Origin: Paracoccus tibetensis
GTDB lineage: Bacteria > Pseudomonadota > Alphaproteobacteria > Rhodobacterales > Rhodobacteraceae
Length of the DNA stretch: 64,000 bases
Reading direction: 5' to 3'
Assembly (NCBI RefSeq): GCF_900102505.1
Contig: NZ_FMVT01000004.1
Span: 1 to 64,000 of the forward strand
Under the pieces are notes generated by a model. The model ran no database searches and was not told where the DNA came from. It saw nothing but the letters and a program-made list of their open reading frames with translations. The translations under genes and the position numbers were made by a program. Positions 35,202 through 44,180 of the stretch are shown here, piece after piece. How positions within the stretch are numbered: position 1 is the stretch's first letter; each line of letters begins with the position of its first letter.

Positions 35202-35248
35202 CCCGGGCTCAAGTTATGTCAACACGGGCCCACCAACAGGAGAGAAAG

Positions 35249-36232
35249 ATGAAGAAACTGATGATCACCGCCGCCGGCCTTGCGCTGCTGGCGGGCGGCG
35301 CATCCGCGGACGAGCTGACGCTGCAGCTGAAATGGGTCACGCAGGCCCAGTTCGCCGGCTACTACGTCGCGCAGGCGCAGGGCTTCTACGAGGAAGAGGG
35401 GCTGGACGTCACCATCCTGCCCGGCGGGCCGGACATCGCGCCGACGCAGGTGCTGGCCGGTGGCGGCGCGGACGTGATCGTCGAATGGATGCCGGCGGCG
35501 CTGGCGGCGCGGGAACGCGGCCTGCCGCTGGTCAACATCGCCCAGCCCTTCAAGTCCTCGGGAATGATGCTGACCTGCCTCGCCGAGACGGGCATCCAGA
35601 ACCCCGAGACGGATTTCGCCGGCAAGACGCTTGGCGTCTGGTTCTCGGGGAACGAGTATCCGTTCCTCAGCTGGATGAACACGCTCGGCCTCTCGACCGA
35701 GGGCGGCGAGGGTGGCGTCACGGTTCTCAAGCAGGGCTTCAACGTCGATCCGCTGCTGCAGAAGCAGGCCGCCTGCATCAGCACCATGACCTATAACGAA
35801 TACGGCCAGGTGCTGGATGCCGGCCTCTCCGAGGACGACCTCGTGACCTTCAAGTACGAGGATCAGGGCGTCGCCACGCTGGAAGACGGGCTCTACGTGC
35901 TGGAATCGACGCTCGAGGACGACGCGATGGTCGATCGCCTCGCCCGCTTCGTGCGCGCCAGCATGAAGGGCTGGGAATACGCCGCCGCGAACCCGGACGA
36001 GGCGGCCGAGATCGTGCTGGAGAACGACGAGACCGGCGCGCAGACGATGGAGCACCAGGCCCGCATGATGCGCGAGATCGCGCTGCTGCTGGAGGGCTCG
36101 GACGGCACGCTGGACGAGGCCGACTACCAGCGCACGGTCGACACGCTGCTCTCGGGCGGCTCGGACCCGGTGATCTCGGCGGCGCCCGAGGGGGCGTGGT
36201 CGCCCGTGGTCACGGACCGCGCCTTCAACTAG
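35249..36232 (+). CDS. ABC substrate-binding protein, NMT1/THI5-like
   Basis: 327 residues from the ATG at 35249, with AGGAGAG upstream. A signal peptide ends at GGASA-DE. The mature protein opens LTLQLKWVTQAQFAGYYVAQAQGFY, the hallmark of NMT1/THI5/ThiY-type proteins that bind pyrimidine-like ligands such as formylaminopyrimidine. CxxT-like (ACISTMTYNEY) ligand-cleft residues follow. No thiamine riboswitch or thi gene is nearby, whereas pyrimidine catabolic genes are in the same operon, so a uracil, thymine or dihydropyrimidine ligand is the better guess. Confidence 0.9.
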   Translation: MKKLMITAAGLALLAGGASADELTLQLKWVTQAQFAGYYVAQAQGFYEEEGLDVTILPGGPDIAPTQVLAGGGADVIVEWMPAALAARERGLPLVNIAQPFKSSGMMLTCLAETGIQNPETDFAGKTLGVWFSGNEYPFLSWMNTLGLSTEGGEGGVTVLKQGFNVDPLLQKQAACISTMTYNEYGQVLDAGLSEDDLVTFKYEDQGVATLEDGLYVLESTLEDDAMVDRLARFVRASMKGWEYAAANPDEAAEIVLENDETGAQTMEHQARMMREIALLLEGSDGTLDEADYQRTVDTLLSGGSDPVISAAPEGAWSPVVTDRAFN

Positions 36233-36238
36233 GCGGAT

Positions 36239-36262
36239 CGGGCGTCGCCAGAGCGGCGCCCG
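36239..36262. terminator. bidirectional hairpin between convergent operons
   Basis: CGGGCGTCGC (36239-36248) pairs with GCGGCGCCCG (36253-36262) with one G-T pair. It sits between the end of the ABC operon (forward) and liuC (reverse). Confidence 0.6.
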
Positions 36263-36265
36263 TAT

Positions 36266-37048
36266 TCACTCCTGCCAGCCCGGCTTGCGCTTCTCGAAGA
36301 AGGCGGCGATCCCCTCGGGGGCCTCGGCGCCTTCCCAGACCGCCACCAGCCGCTCGATGCTGTCCTCGATCACCGCCGCATCAAGGCGCGGCCCGAGCGC
36401 ACGGCACTGCGCCTTCGCCGCCGCCACCGCGCCGGGCGCGGCCAGCAGGAAGGGCGCGATCTCGGCCTCGACCGCCGCGTCCAGCGCCTCGGGCGCCACC
36501 ACCTGCGCCGCAAGGTTCAGCCGCTCGGCCTCGGCCGCATCGAAGAGCCGCCCCGAGAAGAAGACCCGCCGCGCCTTGTCCTCGCCCATCCGCGCAAGGA
36601 CATAGGGGCCGATGGTCGCCGGGATCAGGCCCAGCTTCACCTCGGTCAGCCCGAAGCGCGCCGTGTCCGCAGCGAGGGCGATGTCGCTCACCGCCATCAT
36701 CCCGACGCCGCCGCCGAAGGCGTTGCCATGAACGCGCGCGATCAGGGGCTTCGGCAGCCCGTTCAGCGCCGCCAGCATCCCCGCCAGCGCCTGCGCTCCC
36801 GCGCGCCGCGTCTCGGCATCCGCCGCGATCTGCTCGCGCATCCAGCCAAGATCGCCGCCCGCGCAGAAACTCGCCCCCTCGCCCGCCAGCACCACCACGC
36901 GCACGGCCGGATCGCGGGCCAGTTGCCCCGCCGCCTCGGTCACCTCGTCGATCATCTGCCGCGAGAGGGCGTTGTGCTTCTCGGCCCGCGCCAGCCACAG
37001 CGTCGCCACGCCGCGCGCGTCCTGCCGGACCCGGATCGTCTCAAACAT
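36266..37048 (-). CDS. liuC: 3-methylglutaconyl-CoA hydratase (enoyl-CoA hydratase family)
   Basis: 260 residues, crotonase fold. The oxyanion-hole segment GASFCAGGDLGWM and the active-site stretch HGNAFGGGVGMMAVSDIALA are intact, with GLTEVKLGLIPATIGPYV carrying the acidic residue. It hydrates 3-methylglutaconyl-CoA to HMG-CoA in leucine degradation. Last gene of the liu operon; its ATG overlaps the HMG-CoA lyase gene by 8 bases. Enoyl-CoA hydratases are hard to tell apart, so the assignment depends on the operon. Confidence 0.88.
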   Translation of the reverse strand: MFETIRVRQDARGVATLWLARAEKHNALSRQMIDEVTEAAGQLARDPAVRVVVLAGEGASFCAGGDLGWMREQIAADAETRRAGAQALAGMLAALNGLPKPLIARVHGNAFGGGVGMMAVSDIALAADTARFGLTEVKLGLIPATIGPYVLARMGEDKARRVFFSGRLFDAAEAERLNLAAQVVAPEALDAAVEAEIAPFLLAAPGAVAAAKAQCRALGPRLDAAVIEDSIERLVAVWEGAEAPEGIAAFFEKRKPGWQE

Positions 37049-37910
37049 CGCGCGTCTCCCGCATGTGGCGCGTCATGGCCGCCGCTTCCTCCAGCACCGA
37101 CGCATCGAGGCCCGTCCGGTAGCCGGCCGAGGCCAGGTGCGCCGCCACTGCTTCCGTCGCGACATTGCCCGCCGCGCCGGGCGCATAGGGGCAACCTCCA
37201 AGGCCGCCCACCGCCGCATCGAAGACCCGCAGCCCCCGCGCGAGGCTCGCGTCGATATTCGCCAACGCCCGGCCGACCGTGTCGTGGTAATGGCCCGCCA
37301 GCCGCTCGGGCGGTAGCTCGCCCAGGACCGCGGTCAGCATGGCGTCGATCGTCTCGGGGCGGCCCTGCCCGATCGTGTCGCCGAGGCTCACCTCATAGCA
37401 CCCCATGTCCCGCAGCCGAGCAGCCACCCGCGCGACCGAGGCCGGTGGCGTCGGCCCGTCGAAGGGGCAATCGGTCACGACGCTGACATAGCCCCGCACC
37501 GGCACGCCGTCGGCCTTCGCAGCCTCGGCCACCTCGGCAAAGCGCGCCAGGCTCTCATCGATGCCGGCATTCAGGTTTGCCCGGCTGAACCCTTCCGAGG
37601 CGCTGGCAAAGATCGCCACCTCATCCGCCCCCGCCGCCTTTGCCGCCTCATAGCCGCGCAGGTTCGGGGTCAGCACGGCATAGCGGAGGCCGTGGCGGCG
37701 GGTGATCCCCGCCATGACCTCGGCCGCATCCGCCATCTGCGGCACCCATTTCGGCGGCACGAAACTGGTCACCTCGATCCGCCGGAAGCCCGCGCGGCTC
37801 AGAAGATCGACCAGAGCGATCTTCTCTGCCGCCGGGATCAGGCGCTTCTCGTTCTGAAGCCCGTCGCGGGGGCCCATCTCGAAGATTTCGACGTAAGGCG
37901 CATCAACCAT
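37041..37910 (-). CDS. liuE: hydroxymethylglutaryl-CoA lyase
   Basis: 289 residues from the ATG at 37910. A TIM-barrel lyase with EMGPRDGLQNEKR (metal and catalytic residues), SLGDTIGQGRP, HYHDTVGRALANI with metal histidines, and the C-terminal signature GLGGCPYAPGAAGNVATE whose cysteine is catalytic. It cleaves HMG-CoA to acetoacetate and acetyl-CoA, ending leucine catabolism. It overlaps the GST gene upstream by 8 bases and liuC downstream. Confidence 0.95.
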   Translation of the reverse strand: MVDAPYVEIFEMGPRDGLQNEKRLIPAAEKIALVDLLSRAGFRRIEVTSFVPPKWVPQMADAAEVMAGITRRHGLRYAVLTPNLRGYEAAKAAGADEVAIFASASEGFSRANLNAGIDESLARFAEVAEAAKADGVPVRGYVSVVTDCPFDGPTPPASVARVAARLRDMGCYEVSLGDTIGQGRPETIDAMLTAVLGELPPERLAGHYHDTVGRALANIDASLARGLRVFDAAVGGLGGCPYAPGAAGNVATEAVAAHLASAGYRTGLDASVLEEAAAMTRHMRETRDV

Positions 37911-38550
37911 CTGGCAGCTCGTAAAAATCCTGCGAGAAGAGGCTGCCGCCCCCCGCCGCCTCGGCGCGCTGATAGGCGGGCCGCGCCTGCGCCCGGGCGG
38001 CATAGGCGGCCAGCGCCGGGAACTGCTCGCGCCGCAGGAAGCGGAAGGTCGCGTCGATGTTGAAGCCCAGCATGCAGTCGGCGGCGGAGAACTGATCCAG
38101 CAGCGTCTCGCGCCCCGCCAGATGCCGCTCCAGCGCTTTCGTCGCCGCGGCGAGGCGCTTGGTGTCCAGCTTCATCAGCGGGACCGAGCGTGCCTCGACC
38201 GGCCGCAGGAAGATGTGGTGGATGTTCAGCGCCTGGATGATGTTCGCCTGCGTCTCGGCAAAATGCACCCATTCCAGGAAATCCGCCCGATCAGGGCTGC
38301 CTGGTGCGGGCGCCAGACGCCCCTCGCGCTCGGTCAGGTATTCGACGATGGCGCCGGACTCGAAGATCGACCGGCCGTCGATCTCCAGCGCGGGCACGCG
38401 ACCTGCGGGCGACATGGCGAGGAAATCGCCGCCCCGCAGGCTGCCATCGGTCAGCGACCAGGTCTTCAGCTCGTAGGGAAGGCCCATCTCCTCGAGCAGC
38501 CACAGGACCCGCATCGAGCGCGAGCCGGGAACGTGATGCAGTCGGATCAT
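37903..38550 (-). CDS. glutathione S-transferase family protein
   Basis: 215 residues from the ATG at 38550. An N-terminal thioredoxin-fold domain (1-78, with RVPALEIDG holding the cis-proline and IFESGAIVEYL the glutathione-gamma-glutamyl site) is joined to an all-helical C-terminal domain. It is embedded in the leucine operon with 4-base and 8-base overlaps on its two sides. GSTs are not part of the known pathway; it may protect against reactive acyl-CoA species, which is a guess. Confidence 0.9.
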   Translation of the reverse strand: MIRLHHVPGSRSMRVLWLLEEMGLPYELKTWSLTDGSLRGGDFLAMSPAGRVPALEIDGRSIFESGAIVEYLTEREGRLAPAPGSPDRADFLEWVHFAETQANIIQALNIHHIFLRPVEARSVPLMKLDTKRLAAATKALERHLAGRETLLDQFSAADCMLGFNIDATFRFLRREQFPALAAYAARAQARPAYQRAEAAGGGSLFSQDFYELPDG

Positions 38551-40475
38551 GCGGGTTCCTCCTCCAGCCGGATCAGGGGGGCGCCGGCCTCGACCTGATC
38601 GCCCGCGGCGGCCAGCACCTCGGCCACGGTTCCGTCGCGGGACGCGGTCAGGCTGTGCTCCATCTTCATGGCCTCCAGCACCGCCAGCCGGTCGCCGGCC
38701 TTCACCGCCTGCCCCGCCGTCACATGAACCGCGCGCACGAGCCCCGGCATGGGCGAACGCGTCAGCCCGTCGCCCCCCGCATCCGCCCCGGCCCTCGCCA
38801 GCGGGTCCAGCGGCGACAGATGCAGGCTGCCGCTGCCGAAGACGCTGACGCCGCCCGGATGCAGCGCGATCCGCTCGCGCCGCAGGTTGCCGTCGACCCA
38901 CCAGCGGTCGCCCCGCCAGCGCACCTCGTGCGCCGCGCCCTCCAGCGTGACCCGCGCGGCGCCGGGGCCAAGCACCTCCAGCACCGCCTCGCCCCCGTCC
39001 CAGGCCACCGTGCGGCGCAGCGGCTGCCACAGCGTGACCCCGCCCCGCGTCTCGGGCGCGGCAAGGCCCGCGAGGCCGATCACCGCCAGCGCCCGCGCGC
39101 CGGGATCGGCCGCCCGTTCGGCGATCAGCGCCGCCAGATCCCGCTCGATGAGGCCGGTATCGACCTCGCCATTGCGGAACCCGTCATGGCGGGTCAGCGC
39201 GATGAGGAAGTCGAGATTCGTCACCGACCCCGCGATCTCGGTATCGACCAGCGACCGCTCCAACGCCCGCAGCGCCACGGCCCGGGTCGCGCCATGCGTG
39301 ATGACCTTGGCGATCATCGGATCATACCACGGGCTGATCCGGTCGCCCGGACGGACCCCGGTCTCGATCCGGGCGCCCTCGGGAAAGCGCAGATGCGCCA
39401 GCGTCCCGGTCGCGGGCAGGAAGCCCGCCGGCACGTCCTCGGCATAAAGCCGCGCCTCGAAGGCGTGGCCGCGGATCGCCAGATCCTCCTGCCGCGCCGG
39501 CAGCGGCTCGCCCGAGGCGACCCTCAGCTGCCATTCCACAAGATCGATCCCGGTGATCGCCTCGGTCACCGGATGCTCGACCTGAAGGCGGGTGTTCATC
39601 TCCATGAACCAGAACCCGTCGGGGCGCAGACCCTGCGCACCGTCGACGATGAACTCGATCGTTCCGGCGCCGGAATAGCCGATCGCCTCGGCCGCGCGCA
39701 CGGCCGCATTGCCCATCGCGGCGCGCATCTCGGCCGTGATGCCGGGGGCCGGCGCCTCCTCGATGACCTTCTGGTGCCGCCGCTGGAGCGAGCAGTCCCG
39801 CTCGAACAGATGCACGGCCCGGCTGCCATCGCCGAAGACCTGCACCTCGATATGCCGGGGCTGGAGGACGTATTTCTCGATCAGCACCGCCGGATTGCCA
39901 AAAGCGGTCGTCGCCTCGGACCGCGCGCTTTCCAGCGCCTCGGCGAAGCGCGCCGGATCGTCCACGCGCCGCATCCCCTTGCCGCCCCCGCCCGCGACGG
40001 CCTTGATCAGCACCGGATAGCCAATGCGCGCCGCCTCCGCCTCAAGATGCGCCGGGTCCTGGTCGGCCCCGTGATAGCCCGGCACGACGGGTACGCCCGC
40101 CTCCTCCATCAGCGCCTTGGCCGCGTCCTTGAGGCCCATCGCCCGGATGGCCCTGGCCGAGGGGCCGATGAAGCGAAGCCCCGCCGCCTCGACCGCATCG
40201 ACGAAGTCGGGGTTCTCGGACAGGAACCCGTAGCCCGGATGGATCCCCTGCGCGCCCGTCGCCTTGGCCGCCGCGATCACCAGATCCCCCCGCAGGTAAC
40301 TGTCCGCCGGCGCCGGCCCGCCCAGATGCACCGCCTCGTCGGCCATCGCGACATGCCGCGCCCCCCGGTCGGCGTCCGAGAAAACCGCGACCGTCGCGAC
40401 CCCCATCCGGCGGCAGGTGTCGATCACGCGGCAGGCGATCTCGCCCCGGTTCGCGATCAGGATCTTGTCGAACAT
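38547..40475 (-). CDS. liuD: methylcrotonyl-CoA carboxylase alpha (biotin) subunit
   Basis: 642 residues from the ATG at 40475, with GGGGAGGG upstream. It has a biotin carboxylase domain (1-445, KILIANRGEIACRVIDTCRRMG, ATP-grasp GGGGKGMR, EMNTRLQVEHPVTE), a BT domain, and a biotinyl domain with the biotin lysine Lys604 in LEAMKMEHS. The order and length match MCC alpha rather than acetyl-CoA or propionyl-CoA carboxylase, and liuB is just upstream. It carboxylates 3-methylcrotonyl-CoA. The 5' leader holds the second copy of the GGGTATTTGGACAACGAAG element. Confidence 0.94.
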   Translation of the reverse strand: MFDKILIANRGEIACRVIDTCRRMGVATVAVFSDADRGARHVAMADEAVHLGGPAPADSYLRGDLVIAAAKATGAQGIHPGYGFLSENPDFVDAVEAAGLRFIGPSARAIRAMGLKDAAKALMEEAGVPVVPGYHGADQDPAHLEAEAARIGYPVLIKAVAGGGGKGMRRVDDPARFAEALESARSEATTAFGNPAVLIEKYVLQPRHIEVQVFGDGSRAVHLFERDCSLQRRHQKVIEEAPAPGITAEMRAAMGNAAVRAAEAIGYSGAGTIEFIVDGAQGLRPDGFWFMEMNTRLQVEHPVTEAITGIDLVEWQLRVASGEPLPARQEDLAIRGHAFEARLYAEDVPAGFLPATGTLAHLRFPEGARIETGVRPGDRISPWYDPMIAKVITHGATRAVALRALERSLVDTEIAGSVTNLDFLIALTRHDGFRNGEVDTGLIERDLAALIAERAADPGARALAVIGLAGLAAPETRGGVTLWQPLRRTVAWDGGEAVLEVLGPGAARVTLEGAAHEVRWRGDRWWVDGNLRRERIALHPGGVSVFGSGSLHLSPLDPLARAGADAGGDGLTRSPMPGLVRAVHVTAGQAVKAGDRLAVLEAMKMEHSLTASRDGTVAEVLAAAGDQVEAGAPLIRLEEEPA

Positions 40476-40489
40476 CCCCGCGCCCTCCC

Positions 40490-40511
40490 CTTCTTCGTTG
40501 TCCAAATACCC
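40490..40511 (-). repeat. leader element, copy 2
   Basis: On the reverse strand it is identical over 22 bases to 31205-31226, starting GGGTATTTGGACAACGAAG, and again sits directly before the ribosome site of a catabolic gene (liuD). No strong hairpin precedes this copy. Confidence 0.8.
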
Positions 40512-40528
40512 ATGCGGCGCTGCCACCG

Positions 40529-42133
40529 TCACATCCGGAAGAGCCCGAAGCGCGTCGGCTCCACCGGCGCGTTCAGCGACGCCCTGAGGGACAGCGCCAG
40601 CACCTCGCGCGATTTCCGGGGATCGATGATCCCGTCGTCCCAGAGCCGCGCCGAGGCATAAAGCGGGTGGCTCTGCCGCTCGAACATCTCGATGGTGGGG
40701 CGCTTGAACTCGGCCTCCTCCTCGGGCAGCCAGGACCCGCCCGCCCGCTCGATCCCGTCGCGCCGCACGGTCGCTAGAACGCCCGCCGCCTGCTCGCCGC
40801 CCATGACGCTGATGCGGCTGTTGGGCCAAGTCCAGAGGAAGCGCGGCGAGTAAGCCCGTCCCGCCATGCCATAATTCCCGGCGCCGAAGCTGCCGCCCAC
40901 CAGCATGGTGATCTTCGGCACCGCCGTTGTCGCCACCGCCGTCACCATCTTGGCGCCGTGCCGCGCGATGCCCTCGTTCTCGTATTTGCGCCCCACCATG
41001 AAGCCGGTGATGTTCTGCAGGAACACCACCGGGATGCCGCGCTGGCTGCACAGTTCGATGAAATGCGCGCCCTTTTGCGCGGCCTCCGAGAAGAGGACGC
41101 CGTTGTTCGCCACGATCCCGACCGGGCAGCCCTCGACATGGGCAAAGCCCGTGACCAGCGTCTCGCCGAACCGCGCCTTGAACTCGTCGAAGCGCGAGCC
41201 GTCCACGATGCGCGCGATCACCTCGCGGATGTCGTAAGGCGTGCGGAGGTCGGCGGGGACCACGCCGAACAGCTCGTCCGGATCAAAAGCTGGCGGCTCG
41301 GGCGACTGCCAGAGGACGTTCTGCACCGGCACGCGGTTGAGATGGCTCACCGCCCGCCGCGCCATCGCCAGCGCATGGGCGTCATCCTCGGCCAGGTAGT
41401 CCGCGACCCCCGACAGGCGCGTATGCACATCGCCGCCGCCAAGATCCTCGGCCGTCACCACCTCGCCCGTCGCGGCCTTCACCAGCGGCGGGCCGGCCAG
41501 GAAGATCGTGCCCTGATCCCGCACGATGATCGTGACGTCCGACATCGCCGGCACATAGGCGCCGCCTGCCGTGCAGGAGCCCATCACCACGGCGATCTGA
41601 GGGATGCCCTTGGCGCTCATCCGCGCCTGGTTGAAAAAGATGCGCCCGAAATGGTCGCGGTCGGGAAAGACCTCGTCCTGGTTCGGCAGGTTCGCACCGC
41701 CCGAGTCCACCAGATAGAGGCAGGGCAGATGGCATTCCTCGGCGATCTCCTGCGCGCGCAGGTGCTTCTTCACCGTCATCGGGTAGTAGGTGCCGCCCTT
41801 CACGGTGGCGTCGTTGGCGACCACCATGACCTGCTGGCCGTGGACCAGCCCCACCCCGGCGATCACCCCTGCCGCAGGCGCCGCGCCGTCATACATGCCA
41901 TGCGCCGCCGTCGCCCCGATCTCGAGGAACGGCGAGCCGGGGTCCAACAGGTTCGCCACCCGCTCGCGCGGGGGCATCTTGCCGCGGCTGGTGTGCCGCT
42001 CCATCGCCTTGGCCCCACCGCCGGCGGCCGCGGCCTCGGCCGCCTCGCGCACGGTCTGAAGCAGCGCCAGATGCGCCTCGCGGTTGGCGCGGAACTGCTC
42101 GGACGAGGGCAGCGCGGAGGAGGTCAGCTTCAT
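40529..42133 (-). CDS. liuB: methylcrotonyl-CoA carboxylase beta subunit
   Basis: 534 residues from the ATG at 42133. A carboxyltransferase with two crotonase-like halves. Signatures include [42 protein letters not shown] and [20 protein letters not shown]. It transfers the carboxyl from biotin on LiuD to 3-methylcrotonyl-Co[10 protein letters not shown] is characteristic of MCC rather than propionyl-CoA carboxylase. The start overlaps the end of the acyl-CoA synthetase gene (ATGA). A 53-base gap with the leader element separates it from liuD, the only real gap in the operon. Confidence 0.95.
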   Translation of the reverse strand: MKLTSSALPSSEQFRANREAHLALLQTVREAAEAAAAGGGAKAMERHTSRGKMPPRERVANLLDPGSPFLEIGATAAHGMYDGAAPAAGVIAGVGLVHGQQVMVVANDATVKGGTYYPMTVKKHLRAQEIAEECHLPCLYLVDSGGANLPNQDEVFPDRDHFGRIFFNQARMSAKGIPQIAVVMGSCTAGGAYVPAMSDVTIIVRDQGTIFLAGPPLVKAATGEVVTAEDLGGGDVHTRLSGVADYLAEDDAHALAMARRAVSHLNRVPVQNVLWQSPEPPAFDPDELFGVVPADLRTPYDIREVIARIVDGSRFDEFKARFGETLVTGFAHVEGCPVGIVANNGVLFSEAAQKGAHFIELCSQRGIPVVFLQNITGFMVGRKYENEGIARHGAKMVTAVATTAVPKITMLVGGSFGAGNYGMAGRAYSPRFLWTWPNSRISVMGGEQAAGVLATVRRDGIERAGGSWLPEEEAEFKRPTIEMFERQSHPLYASARLWDDGIIDPRKSREVLALSLRASLNAPVEPTRFGLFRM

Positions 42134-43683
42134 GGGTTCGGCTCCGTGGTGCGGGCGATCTCGGCCTCGGCCAGCTTGCGCAGCTCGCGGCGCATGACCT
42201 TGCCGGTCACCGTCAGCGGCAGCGCGTCGAGGAAGGCGATCTCGCGCGGATAGGAATGGGCGGCGCTGAGGCGCCTTGCGTGGTCCTGCAACTCGGCGGC
42301 CAGCGCGTCCGAGGGGGCGTGGTCCGCGCGCAGGACGACATAGGCCTTGACGATTTCGGTTCGCAGCGGGTCGGGCTTGCCGATCACGCCGACCTGCGCG
42401 ACGGCGGGATGCTTCAGCAGGCAATCCTCGATCTCGGACGGTCCGATGCGGTAGCCGGCCGAGGTGATCACGTCGTCGTCCCGGCCGACGAAGCGGATAT
42501 AGCCGTCCTCGATCACGCCCCGGTCGCCGGTCACCAGCCAGTCGCCGCGGAACTTCCGCGCGGTGGCGTCGGCATTCTGCCAGTAGCCCAGCATCATGGA
42601 GCCCGCGCCGCGGCGGATGGCGATGTCGCCCTCGCCGGTCGTGGGCGCGCCGGCCTCGTCGATCACCTGCACGTCGAAGCCGGGCACGGCCTTGCCGATG
42701 GCGCCGGGCCTCGCGGGGAACATCGCAGCCGAGGAGGAGGCGACCATGTTGCACTCGGTCTGGCCGTAGAACTCGTTGATGGTCAGGCCGAAGGCGCGGC
42801 GGCCCCAGTCCAGCATCTCGGCGCCGAGCGTCTCGCCCCCCGAGGCGATCGAGCGCAGCCCCGGCAGGCTCACATCAGCCGCCTTCAGCATCTTCAGCGC
42901 GGTCGGCGGGAAGAAGATGTTGCGGATGCCGCAATCCTCGATCAGGCGGGCGACGGCGGCCGGATCGAACTTCGCCATCCGCGCCGCCACGACCGGCAGG
43001 CCGAGCGCGAGGGCCGGCATCGCCACGTCGAAGAGGCCCCCGATCCAGGCCCAGTCCGCCGGCGTCCAGATCACGTCGCCGGGCTGGCCCAGGAGGTCGT
43101 GGGACATCTCGACCCCCGGTAGGTGGCCGGTCAGCACCCGGTGCCCGTGCAGCGCGCCCTTCGGCGCCCCTGTCGTGCCCGAGGTGTAGATGATGACGGC
43201 CGGATCGTCCGGTCCCGTCTCTAGCGTCTGGAACGGCCCCGCCTCGGGCAGCCCTTCCTCGGGCACGATCACGCGCAGGTCCGAAAAGGGCGCCAGCAGC
43301 GCGCGGCCTTCGGAATCGGTGACGACGGTGCGGATGCCGGCGTCGCGCAGGCGCAGCTCCAGCGCGTCGGGGCCGAAGAGCTTGAAGAGCGGCACCGAGA
43401 TCGCCGCCGATTTCCACGCGGCCAAGTGCGCCGCTGCCGTCGAGCCGGACTGGCTGCGCAGGACGCCCACGCGCTCGCCCCGCTCGGCGGCCAGCGCATG
43501 GGCCAGCGCGTCGGTCATGGCCGTCAAGGCGCCATAGGTGACCGGTCGCGGGGCGCCGTCATGTTCGATGATCGCGACGCGTTCTGGGTCATGCCCGAGG
43601 CATTGCTCGGCCATGTTCAGCCGCGCCGGGAAGCTCCAGCGGAAGTCGCGGCGGAGCGCGTCGTGGTCGGTCCCGGTCAGCAT
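42130..43683 (-). CDS. acyl-CoA synthetase (AMP-forming, MACS-like)
   Basis: 517 residues from the ATG at 43683. Adenylation motifs: A3 [14 protein letters not shown]5 [10 protein letters not shown]7 TGDRG, and A10 [14 protein letters not shown] with the catalytic lysine. Overall like medium-chain acyl/acetoacetyl-type synthetases. In the liu operon it probably activates isovalerate or another branched acid to its CoA ester, or acts on acetoacetate released by LiuE. Start and stop overlap both neighbours (TGATG and ATGA). Upstream in-frame extension into the LprI-like gene is rejected. Confidence 0.9.
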   Translation of the reverse strand: MLTGTDHDALRRDFRWSFPARLNMAEQCLGHDPERVAIIEHDGAPRPVTYGALTAMTDALAHALAAERGERVGVLRSQSGSTAAAHLAAWKSAAISVPLFKLFGPDALELRLRDAGIRTVVTDSEGRALLAPFSDLRVIVPEEGLPEAGPFQTLETGPDDPAVIIYTSGTTGAPKGALHGHRVLTGHLPGVEMSHDLLGQPGDVIWTPADWAWIGGLFDVAMPALALGLPVVAARMAKFDPAAVARLIEDCGIRNIFFPPTALKMLKAADVSLPGLRSIASGGETLGAEMLDWGRRAFGLTINEFYGQTECNMVASSSAAMFPARPGAIGKAVPGFDVQVIDEAGAPTTGEGDIAIRRGAGSMMLGYWQNADATARKFRGDWLVTGDRGVIEDGYIRFVGRDDDVITSAGYRIGPSEIEDCLLKHPAVAQVGVIGKPDPLRTEIVKAYVVLRADHAPSDALAAELQDHARRLSAAHSYPREIAFLDALPLTVTGKVMRRELRKLAEAEIARTTEPNP

Positions 43684-44180
43684 CACATCTGGCGCTGATA
43701 GCCGCGCAGCCACAGCGCCTGCCGCGCCGTCAACTCCAGCAGGCATTGCGCCGCACCGGTCGAGCCGCCGGTGCCGCCGCCCCATCGCGTCCGCTCATAA
43801 ACGCAGGCCGCGTCGCGATAGGCGATCCAGCGGCGCTGCATCTCACGCAAGGCCGGCTCCTGCTTCTCGGCCGCCGAGCCCAACTCGGCCAGTTCCGCAT
43901 CCGCCGCCTTGGCCGAGGCCATGACCTCGCCATAGGCCGCGTTCAGCAGGCCGTCCCAATGGTCCACCTCCTGCGAGAGGCAGTAGCCCATGCCGACGGT
44001 CGAATAGCCGCCCGGCTGCTCGATGCAGGCATTAGCGGCAAGGCCGATGCAGCTTTCGGGCCGGCCGTCATCTCCGACGTTCTCTGCAAGGCAGGCATCC
44101 ACCGGCGCCGCATCGAAGGCCGGCGGCTCTTGCGCCGCCGCAGGGGCGGCCATGACCAGCAGCAGGGCCAGCGCGCGCAT
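43683..44180 (-). CDS. secreted LprI-like (DUF1311) protein
   Basis: 165 residues. A signal peptide ([16 protein letters not shown]) is followed by a DUF1311/LprI N-terminal domain with six cysteines. Typical pieces are SCIGLAANACIEQPGG, LSQEVDHWDGLLNAAYGEVM, and the segment around REMQRRWIAYRDAACVYE. Some relatives inhibit lysozyme; most have no known role. It is periplasmic and so an odd member of a leucine-degradation operon, yet it overlaps liuA (TGATG) and the acyl-CoA synthetase gene. Confidence 0.88.
   Translation of the reverse strand: MRALALLLVMAAPAAAQEPPAFDAAPVDACLAENVGDDGRPESCIGLAANACIEQPGGYSTVGMGYCLSQEVDHWDGLLNAAYGEVMASAKAADAELAELGSAAEKQEPALREMQRRWIAYRDAACVYERTRWGGGTGGSTGAAQCLLELTARQALWLRGYQRQM

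Noticed and set aside
35202..35248. TPP riboswitch before the THI5-like binding protein
   Set aside because: The gap is only 47 bases and lacks the conserved CTGAGA core.
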